From: Paenibacillus humicus NBRC 102415
GTDB lineage: Bacteria; Bacillota; Bacilli; Paenibacillales; Paenibacillaceae
Assembly (NCBI RefSeq): GCF_004000905.1
Contig: NZ_BIMD01000020.1
Span: 20,101-84,100, forward strand
Length of the DNA stretch: 64,000 nucleotides
Reading direction: 5' to 3'
Part shown: positions 50,364-58,411 of the stretch, piece by piece
Numbering within the stretch: the stretch's first letter is position 1
How the letters are laid out: every line of letters starts with the position of its first letter
Translations under genes and position numbers: made by a program
The notes under the pieces: generated by a model
The model's database searches: none
What the model was told of the DNA's origin: nothing
What the model saw: the letters and a program-made list of their open reading frames with translations, nothing else

Positions 50364-51562
50364 AATGGAACAAGCGTTACGCGGCGCTGCTTGTTTGCGC
50401 GGCCTTATTCATCGGCATCGGCCTATGGGTCGCGAAGCCTGCAGTCAAGGACCAGCCGCCATGGCTCAGCTTCTCGGCCGACACGGACGGGCTGAAGGGC
50501 TGGCGCGAGCTGGTGGAGTCCGGACAGTCCCGCACGGGAGAGTGGAAGCTGCGCTGGGAGCGTCTGCCGGCAGGAAGCAACCAGCTGCTCGTCGTCGCGG
50601 AGCCGCTCGGCGTCGGACCGGAGGAGTGGACAGCTCTCAAGAGCTGGGTGCGCGCCGGCAACCATTTGATTCTTCTCGACCGCAATCCCGACAGCTTTTT
50701 CGGGTTTGAAACGGCCGAAACCGAAGGGCCGGACGCAGCCGCTGCGGACGGAGAGGACAAATCCGGCAATAGCGGCTCGGATGAATCCGCGCCCGTGCCG
50801 GTCGAGGCTCCGCTGCTGTCTGGCCGAAGCGGCCTCACGGCGCTGGCCTTGAGTCCGGTGCGGATCAAGCCCGGCAAAGGAGACGAGGTGCTCGTCTCCG
50901 ACAAGCAGGGCGTGCTCGCGAGCCGGATGAAGGTCGGCAGCGGCAGCGCGGCGCTCGTGCTGGAGCCGGAGTGGCTGCAGAACGGGGAGGCTTTGAAGGC
51001 TTCCCATCTCGATCTGATGTGGCCGCTGTTCGCCGAGGAGCGGACGTCGGTCCTGTTCGACGAGACTCATCACGGTTACGGAGTGAAGCCGGGCCTGTTT
51101 GCCATTTATCCGGTCTGGCTGCTGCTGGTCAGCATCCAGCTCGCGGCGGCTCTGGCGCTGTGGCTCTGGCTGAAGGGCAAGCGTTTCGGACCGGTCCATG
51201 TTCCGAGAGAATGGACCGTGCGCCGCGGCGATGAGACGGTCCGCGCGCTTGCGGCCTGGTACCATCGCAGCGGCTTGATGGAGGAGGCGCTGGAGCATGG
51301 GCGCCAGCGGCTGAGGCAGCTGCTCGCCCAGCGCTGGGGGCTCGGCCCCGACACCTCTCCCGCGCAGGCGGCTGCGGCGGCTCGAAGCCGCTGGAGCGCG
51401 GAGGATGCGCGGCGGCTGGAGCAGGCGCTGCAGCCGCTGCCGCTGCCGTCCGGGAGAGGCAAGGCGGCAAGGCAGGAATTCATGCGGCGATCAAGAGACA
51501 ACGCGGAGCTGACGGCTATGCTCGAGAGCGGCAGACAGCCCGGAAGGGGAGATAGGCAATGA
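50360..51562 (+). CDS. DUF4350-domain membrane protein
   Basis: The 400-residue protein has an N-terminal helix (YAALLVCAALFIGIGLWVA), a soluble domain with LDRNPDSFFGF, and a second helix near residue 250 (LFAIYPVWLLLVSIQLAAALALWLWL). DUF4350 proteins form part of the MoxR/DUF58 module. The segment VLFDETHHGYG matches the family region. ATGA overlaps join it to the DUF4129 and MoxR genes. Confidence 0.8.
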   Translation: MKWNKRYAALLVCAALFIGIGLWVAKPAVKDQPPWLSFSADTDGLKGWRELVESGQSRTGEWKLRWERLPAGSNQLLVVAEPLGVGPEEWTALKSWVRAGNHLILLDRNPDSFFGFETAETEGPDAAAADGEDKSGNSGSDESAPVPVEAPLLSGRSGLTALALSPVRIKPGKGDEVLVSDKQGVLASRMKVGSGSAALVLEPEWLQNGEALKASHLDLMWPLFAEERTSVLFDETHHGYGVKPGLFAIYPVWLLLVSIQLAAALALWLWLKGKRFGPVHVPREWTVRRGDETVRALAAWYHRSGLMEEALEHGRQRLRQLLAQRWGLGPDTSPAQAAAAARSRWSAEDARRLEQALQPLPLPSGRGKAARQEFMRRSRDNAELTAMLESGRQPGRGDRQ

Positions 51563-52476
51563 ACGATATCATCGCATCGCTGGAACGGCGAATTTATGGA
51601 CAGAAGCGCAACATCCGCCTGCTCGTGACGGCGCTCGTCGCGGGAGGCCATGTGCTGCTGGAGGGGGTGCCGGGTCTCGGCAAGACGAGCCTGGCGCGGG
51701 AGCTGGCCGCTGCGTCGGGCTGCGGCTGGAGACGGATCCAGTTCACGCCCGACCTGATGCCGGGAGACATTACCGGCAGCGTCACCTACAATTTGCAGGA
51801 CCAGTCGTTTTCCACCGTCAAGGGACCGGTATTCACGAACGTGCTGCTCGCCGACGAAATCAACCGTTCGGGACCGAAAACCCAGGCAGCGCTGCTGGAA
51901 GCGATGGAGGAGCGCCAAGTGACGATCCAGGGAACGACCTATCCGCTGCCGGAAATCTTCTTCGTCGTGGCGACCCAGAATCCGGTTGAATACGAGGGGA
52001 CCTATCCGCTGCCGGAAGCGCAGCTGGACCGCTTTTTGTTCAAGCTGATCCTGGACTACCCAGGCGAGGAAGCGGAGATCGAGATTTTGAAAGGGAACCG
52101 AAATCCAGGAGCTGCCAAGGAGCCTGAAGCTCCTGTCGTTTCCGCCGAGGAAATCGCAGCGCTGCAGCGGCAGCTCGGCAGCGTGGCTGTCGAGGATTCC
52201 ATTTACGCCTATGCGGCGGCGCTCGTCCGGCTGACGCGCTCGCTGGAGGGCGTGCAGCTGGGGGCAAGCCCCCGCGCCGGCATCTCCCTGATCCGCGCGG
52301 CGTCGGCGTGGGCGCTGCTGGAAGGGCGCGCGTATGTCACTCCCGACGATATCAAGGAAATGGCGCTTCCGGTGCTGAGGCACAGGCTGATGCTGACGCC
52401 GCAGGCAGAACTGGAGGGCATGACGAGTGAAAGCATCGTCCGGCAGACGCTGGCCACTGTCCCGGTTCCTCGCTAG
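51559..52476 (+). CDS. MoxR-family AAA+ ATPase
   Basis: The 305-residue ATPase shows Walker A GVPGLGKTSL (about 37-46), Walker B LLADEINRSGPKTQAALLEAM, a sensor-1 Asn in VVATQNPVEYEGTYPLPEAQLDRFLF, and C-terminal GASPRAGISLIRAA. MoxR ATPases act as chaperone-like remodelers, often with VWA- or DUF58-proteins. It overlaps the DUF4350 gene by 4 bp and the DUF58 gene by 50 bp. Confidence 0.94.
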   Translation: MNDIIASLERRIYGQKRNIRLLVTALVAGGHVLLEGVPGLGKTSLARELAAASGCGWRRIQFTPDLMPGDITGSVTYNLQDQSFSTVKGPVFTNVLLADEINRSGPKTQAALLEAMEERQVTIQGTTYPLPEIFFVVATQNPVEYEGTYPLPEAQLDRFLFKLILDYPGEEAEIEILKGNRNPGAAKEPEAPVVSAEEIAALQRQLGSVAVEDSIYAYAAALVRLTRSLEGVQLGASPRAGISLIRAASAWALLEGRAYVTPDDIKEMALPVLRHRLMLTPQAELEGMTSESIVRQTLATVPVPR

Positions 52477-53797
52477 GCGGCTGAGGCGGTTCATCCTGCC
52501 GACGCGCCGCATGGTCTGGCTGGCCGCGGCGGGAGCGGCATTGCCGGCGGCTGCCGCAGCCGCGGGAGCATCGCCGTGGCCTCTTTTCATTCTGTGGTGG
52601 GGGCTGCTTGCCGCCGCCAGCATCTGCGATCTGCTCCTGCTTCCGCGCCGAGGCGACTGGAGCGTGAAGCGGCAGCTGCCGGAGAGCGCCGAGATCCGCA
52701 AGGAATTCGAAGTCAGGCTCGACATCCGCTGCCGCTCGAAGCAAGCCGTGAGGGTAACACTGGCGGATGATCTGCCTTTGACCTTCCGCTCGGAGCCTGC
52801 TTTCCCCGGGGGGAGGATTCAGGGCAGCGGACGCTTCCATGTCGCGATGGCGGCCTCCGAGCGCGGCCGCTACCGGCTTGGAAGCATCGATCTGCGCTGG
52901 AGCGGAGGCCTTGGCCTGTGGGAGAGGCAGACGCAGCTCTCCGAGGAGAGCGGAATCCGGATCGATCCGGATCTGTCCGGCGTGCGGGACGTGCTGAATT
53001 CCGCCCAGGACTCGCTCCTCATCGACGGGCAGCGCATTTACAAGAGGCAGCGGGGAGGCACGGAGTTCGACTCCATCCGCGAGTACGCCTTCGGGGACGA
53101 CATCCGTGAAGTGAACTGGAGAGCGACGGCGCGGGCGGGCAAGCTGCTGACCAATGTATATCGCCCGGAGAAGGGCAAGACGGTCGCGATCCTGCTCGAC
53201 TGCGGTCGCCAAATGGGCGTTGAGCTGGACCATCAGGTCAAGCTCGACCGCACGCTGGAAGCGGCTCTTGCCGTAGCCGCGGCAGCCTTGAAGCAGGACG
53301 ATCAGGTCGCCCTCATCGCTTATTCGAGCCGGGTGAAGCTCTATCTGCCGCCCGGGCGGGGACTGGCCCATCTTCAGGCGATGACGAAGGCGGTCAGCGA
53401 TCTGCGCAGCGACTACGAGGAGTCGGGCGCAGGCGTCGGACTCGGCTATCTGCTGCGCAGGCTGCGGCGCCGCTCGTTCGCCGTGCTGTTCTCCGACATG
53501 GATCATTACCGCCATGACCCCGAGCTGCTGCCTTATGCGGCCAGGACCAAGCGGAGCCACCATCTGCTGCTGCTGTCCATCCGCAATCCTGTGCTGCATG
53601 AACTTGAAAAAGCCCGCCCGGAGGATGTCCAGGGGGCTTATGTCCAGTCGATCGCGGCCAAGGAGAACGGAGAGCGCCAGCTGCTGTCGCGCAAGCTGGC
53701 AGGCAGCGGCGTTCCGCTAATCGACGCGCCGGCCGACAGGCTGGCCGTGACCGCGGTCAACGCGTATTTGGAATCGCGGGAGCGGGGCGCATTCTAA
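52427..53797 (+). CDS. DUF58-domain protein
   Basis: The 456-residue protein has a helix pair near the N-terminus (about 28-67) and a DUF58 domain with the signature FDSIREYAFGDDIREVNWRATAR near residue 210. A VWA-like fold follows (TVAILLDCGRQMG). It is predicted to interact with MoxR. GTG 52427 follows GGAGGG at a suitable distance and lies inside the moxR-like gene, implying coupling. Its 3' end overlaps the convergent SpoIIM gene by 41 bp. Confidence 0.9.
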   Translation: MKASSGRRWPLSRFLARRLRRFILPTRRMVWLAAAGAALPAAAAAAGASPWPLFILWWGLLAAASICDLLLLPRRGDWSVKRQLPESAEIRKEFEVRLDIRCRSKQAVRVTLADDLPLTFRSEPAFPGGRIQGSGRFHVAMAASERGRYRLGSIDLRWSGGLGLWERQTQLSEESGIRIDPDLSGVRDVLNSAQDSLLIDGQRIYKRQRGGTEFDSIREYAFGDDIREVNWRATARAGKLLTNVYRPEKGKTVAILLDCGRQMGVELDHQVKLDRTLEAALAVAAAALKQDDQVALIAYSSRVKLYLPPGRGLAHLQAMTKAVSDLRSDYEESGAGVGLGYLLRRLRRRSFAVLFSDMDHYRHDPELLPYAARTKRSHHLLLLSIRNPVLHELEKARPEDVQGAYVQSIAAKENGERQLLSRKLAGSGVPLIDAPADRLAVTAVNAYLESRERGAF

Positions 53798-54731
53798 TCG
53801 TTCCGAGCACGTAGTACGCGGCCAGGACGGCCAGCGTGAGCAGCGCGACGGCGTATTTGATCCACAGCGGCATGTAGACCGGCGTGATGTAGCCTTCGAT
53901 CAGGCCGGCGACGACGAAGAGCGGCACGGAGCCGATCAGCAGCAGGGCGGATTCCTTGGCCGCTTGCAGGAAGACGAGCTTGCGCGGAAGCTTGCCGGGC
54001 ACGAAGAACCGGTACCCCATGTAGAGGCCGGCTCCGCCGGCGATGAAGATGGCGGTCAGCTCGATGATTCCATGCGGCAGGATGTAGGCCCAGAATGTGT
54101 AGCTGTAGCCTTCCCTGGCGAATACGGCGGCGAGAGCCCCGATCATGAGCCCGTTGTAGACCATGAGGTAGACGGTGCCGATTCCAAGGGTGATGCCGCT
54201 CAGGAAAGCCATGACCGCGACGCGGATGTTGTTGGTCATGATCGTCGTGGACATGATCGGACTGTGCACGTCTCCGCGGTCGCTGTTCGTCTTGGAAGGA
54301 TCGATGACATCGGACATGCCGGCCGGAAGGACGGAGTGGACGGCCATCGGATCCTGCCAGACCGACAAGTAGCCGAGCAGTCCGCCCAGCAGGAACAGCA
54401 GCGTCGCCGCTCCGATGAACCATCCCCGCTGCCGGACGAGATGGGGGAAGCCCGTCCGGAAGAAGCTGCCGAGACGGCTGTTTCCTTCCCCGGCTCCATG
54501 CATCGTGTTGTGGGCGCGGGAGACGAGATCGTTGAGGCTCGCCTCGGCTTCGCTGCCGGGAGCGTGAGTCTGCAGATAGGCCAGGTGGGACGATGCCGAG
54601 CGGTACAGCTCATGAAAGCGGTCCAGCTGCCCGGCCGGCGCCCGCTTGCCGCGTCCCCCCAGCAGCGTAAGAAGGCCGTCGAGCTCGGACCACTGGCTTT
54701 TGTTGCGGCGGATGAAGGCTGTTATTTCCAT
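53757..54731 (-). CDS. SpoIIM-family membrane protein
   Basis: The 324-residue protein has a soluble N-terminal region (about 1-100) and about five to six helices. It contains NNIRVAVMAFLSGITLGIGTVYLMVYNG and LPHGIIELTAIFIAGGAGL, typical of the stage II sporulation protein M family. Copies next to MoxR/DUF58/RDD genes are common and probably do not act in engulfment. ATG 54731 has AAGGAG upstream. It is convergent with DUF58 and divergent from the RDD gene, whose start is 78 bp away. Confidence 0.87.
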   Translation of the reverse strand: MEITAFIRRNKSQWSELDGLLTLLGGRGKRAPAGQLDRFHELYRSASSHLAYLQTHAPGSEAEASLNDLVSRAHNTMHGAGEGNSRLGSFFRTGFPHLVRQRGWFIGAATLLFLLGGLLGYLSVWQDPMAVHSVLPAGMSDVIDPSKTNSDRGDVHSPIMSTTIMTNNIRVAVMAFLSGITLGIGTVYLMVYNGLMIGALAAVFAREGYSYTFWAYILPHGIIELTAIFIAGGAGLYMGYRFFVPGKLPRKLVFLQAAKESALLLIGSVPLFVVAGLIEGYITPVYMPLWIKYAVALLTLAVLAAYYVLGTIRMRPAPAIPNTR

Positions 54732-54808
54732 CAAGGTTCTCCTTAAGTTCCCATATTGTTTTTCTATTCTATCATGACATTACTATTCGCAGAAGGCGGT
54801 GAATCTCC

Positions 54809-55615
54809 TTGCATGACTTGCCTGAAAAGGGGACGACCCTTCTGACGCCGGAGCAGGTCCGCCTGCAATACCGCACCGCCGGCATCGGCAGCCGGGCGCT
54901 GGCGCATCTGGTCGACGCGCTGCTCATGCTCGCAGCCGCGCTCCTCATTCTGCTCGGGTTCGCCGGGGCCATGTATCTGTTGTCCAAGACGTGGCTGCCG
55001 AGCAGCGGCTCCGATTATCTGGTCGCCATCATGATCATTCTGATGCTGGTCGTCGTCATCGGTTATTTCATCGGGATGGAAGCCTACAGGGGCGGCCAGA
55101 CGGTCGGCAAAAAAGCGTTCGGCCTGCGGGTCGTAAACTCGCGCGGAGGCTCCGCATCGCTGCTCTCGGTCATCATCCGCAACCTGTTCCGGCTGATCGA
55201 CCTGCTGCCGGTCGGCTACTTCGCGGGGGCAGTGGCCATGATGTTCAGCCCGTCCGACAAGCGCATCGGCGACATGGTCGCCGGCACGGTCGTCGTGCTG
55301 GAATCCGGCGCCGAGAACAAGAAGCGCCGCACCGGCGTCGAGCGCAAGCTGCTCCGCCTGCAGAAGACGACGGCGCTGCCGGAGCTCGCTCTCACGGAGG
55401 AGCAGCGCAAGCTGGTGACGCCGGAGGATTGGCAGCTGCTCCAGGGCTGGGCGGAGCGGCTGGAGCCTTCTCCGGAGCGGAGAATGATGGAGATGGAATA
55501 CCGGATTTTCATCCACTTCACGGAGCGTCTGGGCCATCTGCGCACGCTGTACGCGGCTCCGGCAGCCTATCTGGCAGCCTTGTACATGGATTTGCGCGGG
55601 GATTGGGAGTTTTAG
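54809..55615 (+). CDS. RDD-family membrane protein
   Basis: The 268-residue protein has three to four helices with the RDD features: RTAGIGSRALAHLVDALLML at the start, GGQTVGKKAFGLRVV, and VIIRNLFRLIDLLPVGYFAGAVAMMFSPSDKRIGDMVAGTVVV. The C-terminal 90 residues form a charged helical extension. The start is TTG at 54809 with AAGGCGGTGA upstream; the divergent SpoIIM gene shares the control region. RDD proteins have been tied to ion transport, but that is not shown here. Confidence 0.87.
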   Translation: MHDLPEKGTTLLTPEQVRLQYRTAGIGSRALAHLVDALLMLAAALLILLGFAGAMYLLSKTWLPSSGSDYLVAIMIILMLVVVIGYFIGMEAYRGGQTVGKKAFGLRVVNSRGGSASLLSVIIRNLFRLIDLLPVGYFAGAVAMMFSPSDKRIGDMVAGTVVVLESGAENKKRRTGVERKLLRLQKTTALPELALTEEQRKLVTPEDWQLLQGWAERLEPSPERRMMEMEYRIFIHFTERLGHLRTLYAAPAAYLAALYMDLRGDWEF

Positions 55616-55729
55616 AGGGAAAGGCGGAAGTACCGGCCATCTGTCAGGCTGCCTCGTCATGCATATGCGGCGGGTTCATGGATGGAACGGGGGGTCTTCC
55701 ACGAAAGAATCCTGCTCATACACTTGCAA

Positions 55730-55761
55730 GCAGGCTGCCTGTTCACCTGCAGGCAGCCTGC
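55730..55761. repeat. Perfect inverted repeat, 12-bp arms
   Basis: GCAGGCTGCCTG (55730-55741) and CAGGCAGCCTGC (55750-55761) are exact reverse complements around an 8-nt loop. No T run follows, so it is not a standard terminator. Confidence 0.85.
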
Positions 55762-55766
55762 TCGAC

Positions 55767-55826
55767 CTGTCTATTCATCTGAAAGCGAATGCTCCATCTG
55801 TCTATTCACCTGCAAGCGAATGCTCC
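55767..55826. repeat. Two direct copies of a 29-bp element
   Basis: 55767-55795 and 55798-55826 are identical in 27 of 29 positions (CTGTCTATTCA, AAGCGAATGCTCC shared). A related CACTTGCAAGCAGG segment precedes them at about 55721. Confidence 0.85.
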
Positions 55827-55910
55827 GCGGCAGCTCTTTCCGAGCTGTCCGCCGCTTGTTAAGCCTTTCAAGCAAGCCCGAACGGTATCGGAGCCCCGCC
55901 TCGCCGCCTG

Positions 55911-55949
55911 AGCCGCTCTTCCTCCGCAAGGAGCCGAGGAGCGGCTTTT
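55911..55949 (+). terminator. Terminator-like hairpin before the transglutaminase gene
   Basis: AGCCGCTC pairs with GAGCGGCT across a 20-nt region that can itself fold (CTCC/GGAG), followed by TTTTG. Probably ends transcription from the RDD gene. Confidence 0.55.
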
Positions 55950-56031
55950 GCTTGATTCATCATGACCCCGGAGCGTCTACATATACATAAATGAAGGTTT
56001 TGCAAAGCCTAGCTTCCGGGGAGGTCATCCG

Positions 56032-56886
56032 ATGCGCCGACATGTTATCGTCAACTCGCTGCTAGCCGCATCCCTTGCTCTGTCCGTCTTCATGCTCGAA
56101 GGCAGGCTTGAGCCGCCGGTCCAGGCCGGTAGCGAGAACATCCAGCCGACCGCCGCGGCTGCGGCCGTCTCCTACAGCCCCCGCGCCAAGCTCGTGGATG
56201 AGCTGGCAGCAGGCTTCAAGGGGAGGAGCGCCGATTTCCAGACCTCCTACAGGGGCGACCATGCGGATCTGGTGAAGGCCATGCCGGATCTCGTCAAGCA
56301 GGCGCTTTTCCGGGACGATTATTCCGCCTATGTGCTTGAATCCTATTCCTATAAAATCCGCACGGTAGGCGACAATTCTTCCATCCGGGTGAAGGTCCGC
56401 TACCGGGAAACTCCGGAGCAGACAGCGGCGGTAAAAGAGAAATCCCGCCAGACGCTCAAGGAAATCATCCAGCCGGGCATGAACGAGGAAGAGAAACTCC
56501 GGGCCATCCATGACTGGATCGTGCGCCATGTCCGTTATGACGAGTCGCTTACCCGGTACACGGCTTACGACGCTGTCGTCAACGGAACAGCCGTCTGCCA
56601 AGGCTATGCCCTGCTGATGTACCGCATGGCTGCCGACGCCGGCATCGAAGTCCGCATCGTCGAAGGCACCGTCGATTCCGGGGATCATGCCTGGAACCTG
56701 GTGCGGCTGGACGGAAGCTGGTACCATATCGACGCGACCTGGGACGATCCCGTTCCCGACCGGGGCAGCCAAGTCCGGCATACGTATTTCCTCCTGTCGG
56801 ATGAGCAGATCCGCAAGGATCATTCATGGACCCGCGATTATCCTGCCGCCCGGCAGGCGTACAAGGGAACAGCTTCGCCATCCTAA
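56032..56886 (+). CDS. Secreted transglutaminase-like (TGc) protein
   Basis: The 284-residue protein has an N-terminal signal or anchor (VNSLLAASLALSVFML) and a C-terminal transglutaminase-like domain. The Cys-His-Asp triad is visible: C189 in GTAVCQGYALL, H219 in GDHAWNLV and D234 in HIDATWDDP. Such bacterial proteins are mostly proteases or crosslinking-like enzymes of the cell surface; the substrate is unknown. GGGGAGGTC precedes the ATG, and a terminator follows at 56939-56978. Confidence 0.9.
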   Translation: MRRHVIVNSLLAASLALSVFMLEGRLEPPVQAGSENIQPTAAAAAVSYSPRAKLVDELAAGFKGRSADFQTSYRGDHADLVKAMPDLVKQALFRDDYSAYVLESYSYKIRTVGDNSSIRVKVRYRETPEQTAAVKEKSRQTLKEIIQPGMNEEEKLRAIHDWIVRHVRYDESLTRYTAYDAVVNGTAVCQGYALLMYRMAADAGIEVRIVEGTVDSGDHAWNLVRLDGSWYHIDATWDDPVPDRGSQVRHTYFLLSDEQIRKDHSWTRDYPAARQAYKGTASPS

Positions 56887-56938
56887 GGCGAGGTTGGATC
56901 CTATCGGTATGGAACCAAGCATGCTGAAAGTGACCAGG

Positions 56939-56978
56939 AAGCAGCCGGCCCCCGTGAGAAGGGGAGGCTGCTTTTTTT
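56939..56978 (+). terminator. Intrinsic terminator after the transglutaminase-like gene
   Basis: AAGCAGCC pairs with GGCTGCTT, with CCCC/GGGG extending the stem past small bulges, followed by seven T residues. Confidence 0.8.
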
Positions 56979-57065
56979 GCGGGGATGATGCGGTTAGGTC
57001 CGCGGCAGCGGTGGAAAGGGCGAGGGAAAGGGAAAGGGCAGACGAACGGGGAGCCGCTATCCACT

Positions 57066-57713
57066 TTATCTAGGCGGATCTGGCGGCGATGGAGCAGCGA
57101 ACAGTCCGCCGACCTCTTCCAAAGCAAGGATGGCGAGCGATGCGAATTCTTCCCGGCTCGTCCTGCGCCCTTCCTTGTTCCAGGCGTGCGACATGCCGTA
57201 GATGCTCCGGCTGAGAAGGGTGGCGACCAGCTTGTCCTTCTCCGTACCTGTGACGTCAGCAGGGTCTGAAGCGCCGGGAGCGCCGGGAGCCGAGCCCAGG
57301 GGACCGGGGCTCCGCCGGATCATGGACAAAAAGAACTCCTCCAGCGCCTCGTTGATCCGGCTTTCGATATGAGGACCGAGCGAGCCGTAATTGCGCTTGA
57401 AGTGTCCGCTGACCTCTTCGTGGAAGGTGCACATGATGACGATGATTTTCAGCAGCGTGTCCCGGTTGAAGCCGTCATGGCATTGAAGCTGCTTCTTCAG
57501 ATTTTCCCAGAGCACATCGGTCAGGGTATGATCCATCAGCTGGTATTTGTCGGTGAAATGGGCATAGAAGGTCGCCCGGTTGACAGTCGCCTTCGCCGTA
57601 ATATCCTTGACCGTTATGTCGCTGAAATCCTTATTCTTCATGCACAATATGAATGCGTCCTGAATCAGCTTCCTCGTGCGGAGCACCCGAGGATCCAGCT
57701 TCGGCGTTTCCAT
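57066..57713 (-). CDS. TetR-family transcriptional regulator
   Basis: The 215-residue protein has the TetR helix-turn-helix near residues 15-60 (RTRKLIQDAFILCMKNKDFSDITVKDITAKATVNRATFYAHF). The helical ligand domain follows. ATG 57713 is chosen for the GGGAGGGGG just upstream; a longer frame to 57797 lacks a site. It is divergent from the DoxX-like gene and probably controls it and itself through the dyad at 57826-57858. The ligand is unknown. Confidence 0.9.
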   Translation of the reverse strand: METPKLDPRVLRTRKLIQDAFILCMKNKDFSDITVKDITAKATVNRATFYAHFTDKYQLMDHTLTDVLWENLKKQLQCHDGFNRDTLLKIIVIMCTFHEEVSGHFKRNYGSLGPHIESRINEALEEFFLSMIRRSPGPLGSAPGAPGASDPADVTGTEKDKLVATLLSRSIYGMSHAWNKEGRRTSREEFASLAILALEEVGGLFAAPSPPDPPR

Positions 57714-57825
57714 GTGCGCCGCCCCCTCCCGATCGGTCTTTGCGCGATTACGCAACAGATCCCCGCATATGTCGCCTAAGCGATCAATCCGCTCCAAATG
57801 ACGGTTGCCGCCTTTTCCGCTTTAG

Positions 57826-57858
57826 CTTAACATAACTTTCGCAACGGGTGTTGTTAAG
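57826..57858. promoter_or_regulatory. Candidate TetR operator in the TetR/DoxX divergent region
   Basis: CTTAACATAAC and GTTGTTAAG form an imperfect inverted repeat (CTTAAC / GTTAAG outer arms) between the divergent genes, 23 bp before the DoxX start. Confidence 0.4.
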
Positions 57859-57880
57859 TTGGATGGGGAGGGACAGAGAG

Positions 57881-58249
57881 ATGAACATCGTCGTCATCGT
57901 GCTTCAAATTTTGCTTGGGGCCGCTTTTCTAGGGTCGGGGTTCAGCAAGGTGACAGGCAATAAAATGCAGGTGGAGAGCTTCCGCACGCTTGGACTGCCT
58001 CAGTGGTTCAGGGTGCTGACCGGACTGCTGCAGCTCGCCGGCGCCGCCGCCCTCATCGCCGGATTCTGGCTGCCGAGCTGGCTGGCATGGGGCGCGCTTC
58101 TGCTGGCCGTCATCATGCTCGGAGCGGTATTCTTCCATGTGAAGGCCGGCGATTCCTTCGGCAAAGCCGTCCCTGCGCTCGTGCTTGCGCTGCTCGCAGC
58201 GGCTCTGCTTGCGCTTCGCTTCTCGGAGCTGTCGGCTTTCCCGGGATAG
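57881..58249 (+). CDS. DoxX-family membrane protein
   Basis: The 122-residue protein has four helices: VVIVLQILLGAAFLGSGFSKV, LTGLLQLAGAAALIAGFW, WGALLLAVIMLGAVFFHV, and VPALVLALLAAALLALRF. The GSGFSKVTG and GLLQLAGA parts are DoxX family features. Members are linked to redox or thiol stress, but the function here is unknown. GGGAGGGACAGAG precedes ATG 57881, so a start 33 bp earlier is not used. It ends near a 42-bp palindrome. Confidence 0.85.
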   Translation: MNIVVIVLQILLGAAFLGSGFSKVTGNKMQVESFRTLGLPQWFRVLTGLLQLAGAAALIAGFWLPSWLAWGALLLAVIMLGAVFFHVKAGDSFGKAVPALVLALLAAALLALRFSELSAFPG

Positions 58250-58361
58250 TCTCGAAGTTATCCAGCAGGTTCATTTTGCTGTTGGCGGCAAGAAACGCTA
58301 GCCCGGAGGGCAGCTTGGGCAAGACGCTGCTCTCTGCCGCTTGCACATAAGCACAGCCAGC

Positions 58362-58403
58362 GCAAACAGCCCTTTGGCCGATATCGGCCAAAGGGCTGTT
58401 TGC
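58362..58403. repeat. Perfect 42-bp palindrome between convergent genes
   Basis: Positions 58362-58382 (GCAAACAGCCC then TTTGGCCGAT) are the exact reverse complement of 58383-58403, with no loop bases. It lies between the 3' ends of the DoxX-like gene and the convergent CvfC-like gene, so a bidirectional terminator is likely, though there is no T run. Confidence 0.9.
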
Positions 58404-58411
58404 AGTTGTCC

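Larger units (their letters stand above)
55616..56031. other. Intergenic region with inverted and direct repeats
   Basis: No gene was recognised. It contains a 12-bp-arm inverted repeat, a 29-bp duplicated element and a terminator-like hairpin, each listed separately. Confidence 0.5.

Noticed and set aside
51106..52725. Long minus-strand frame opposite DUF4350/MoxR/DUF58
   Set aside because: The plus-strand genes carry unmistakable motifs; this frame is an antisense by-product of high GC.
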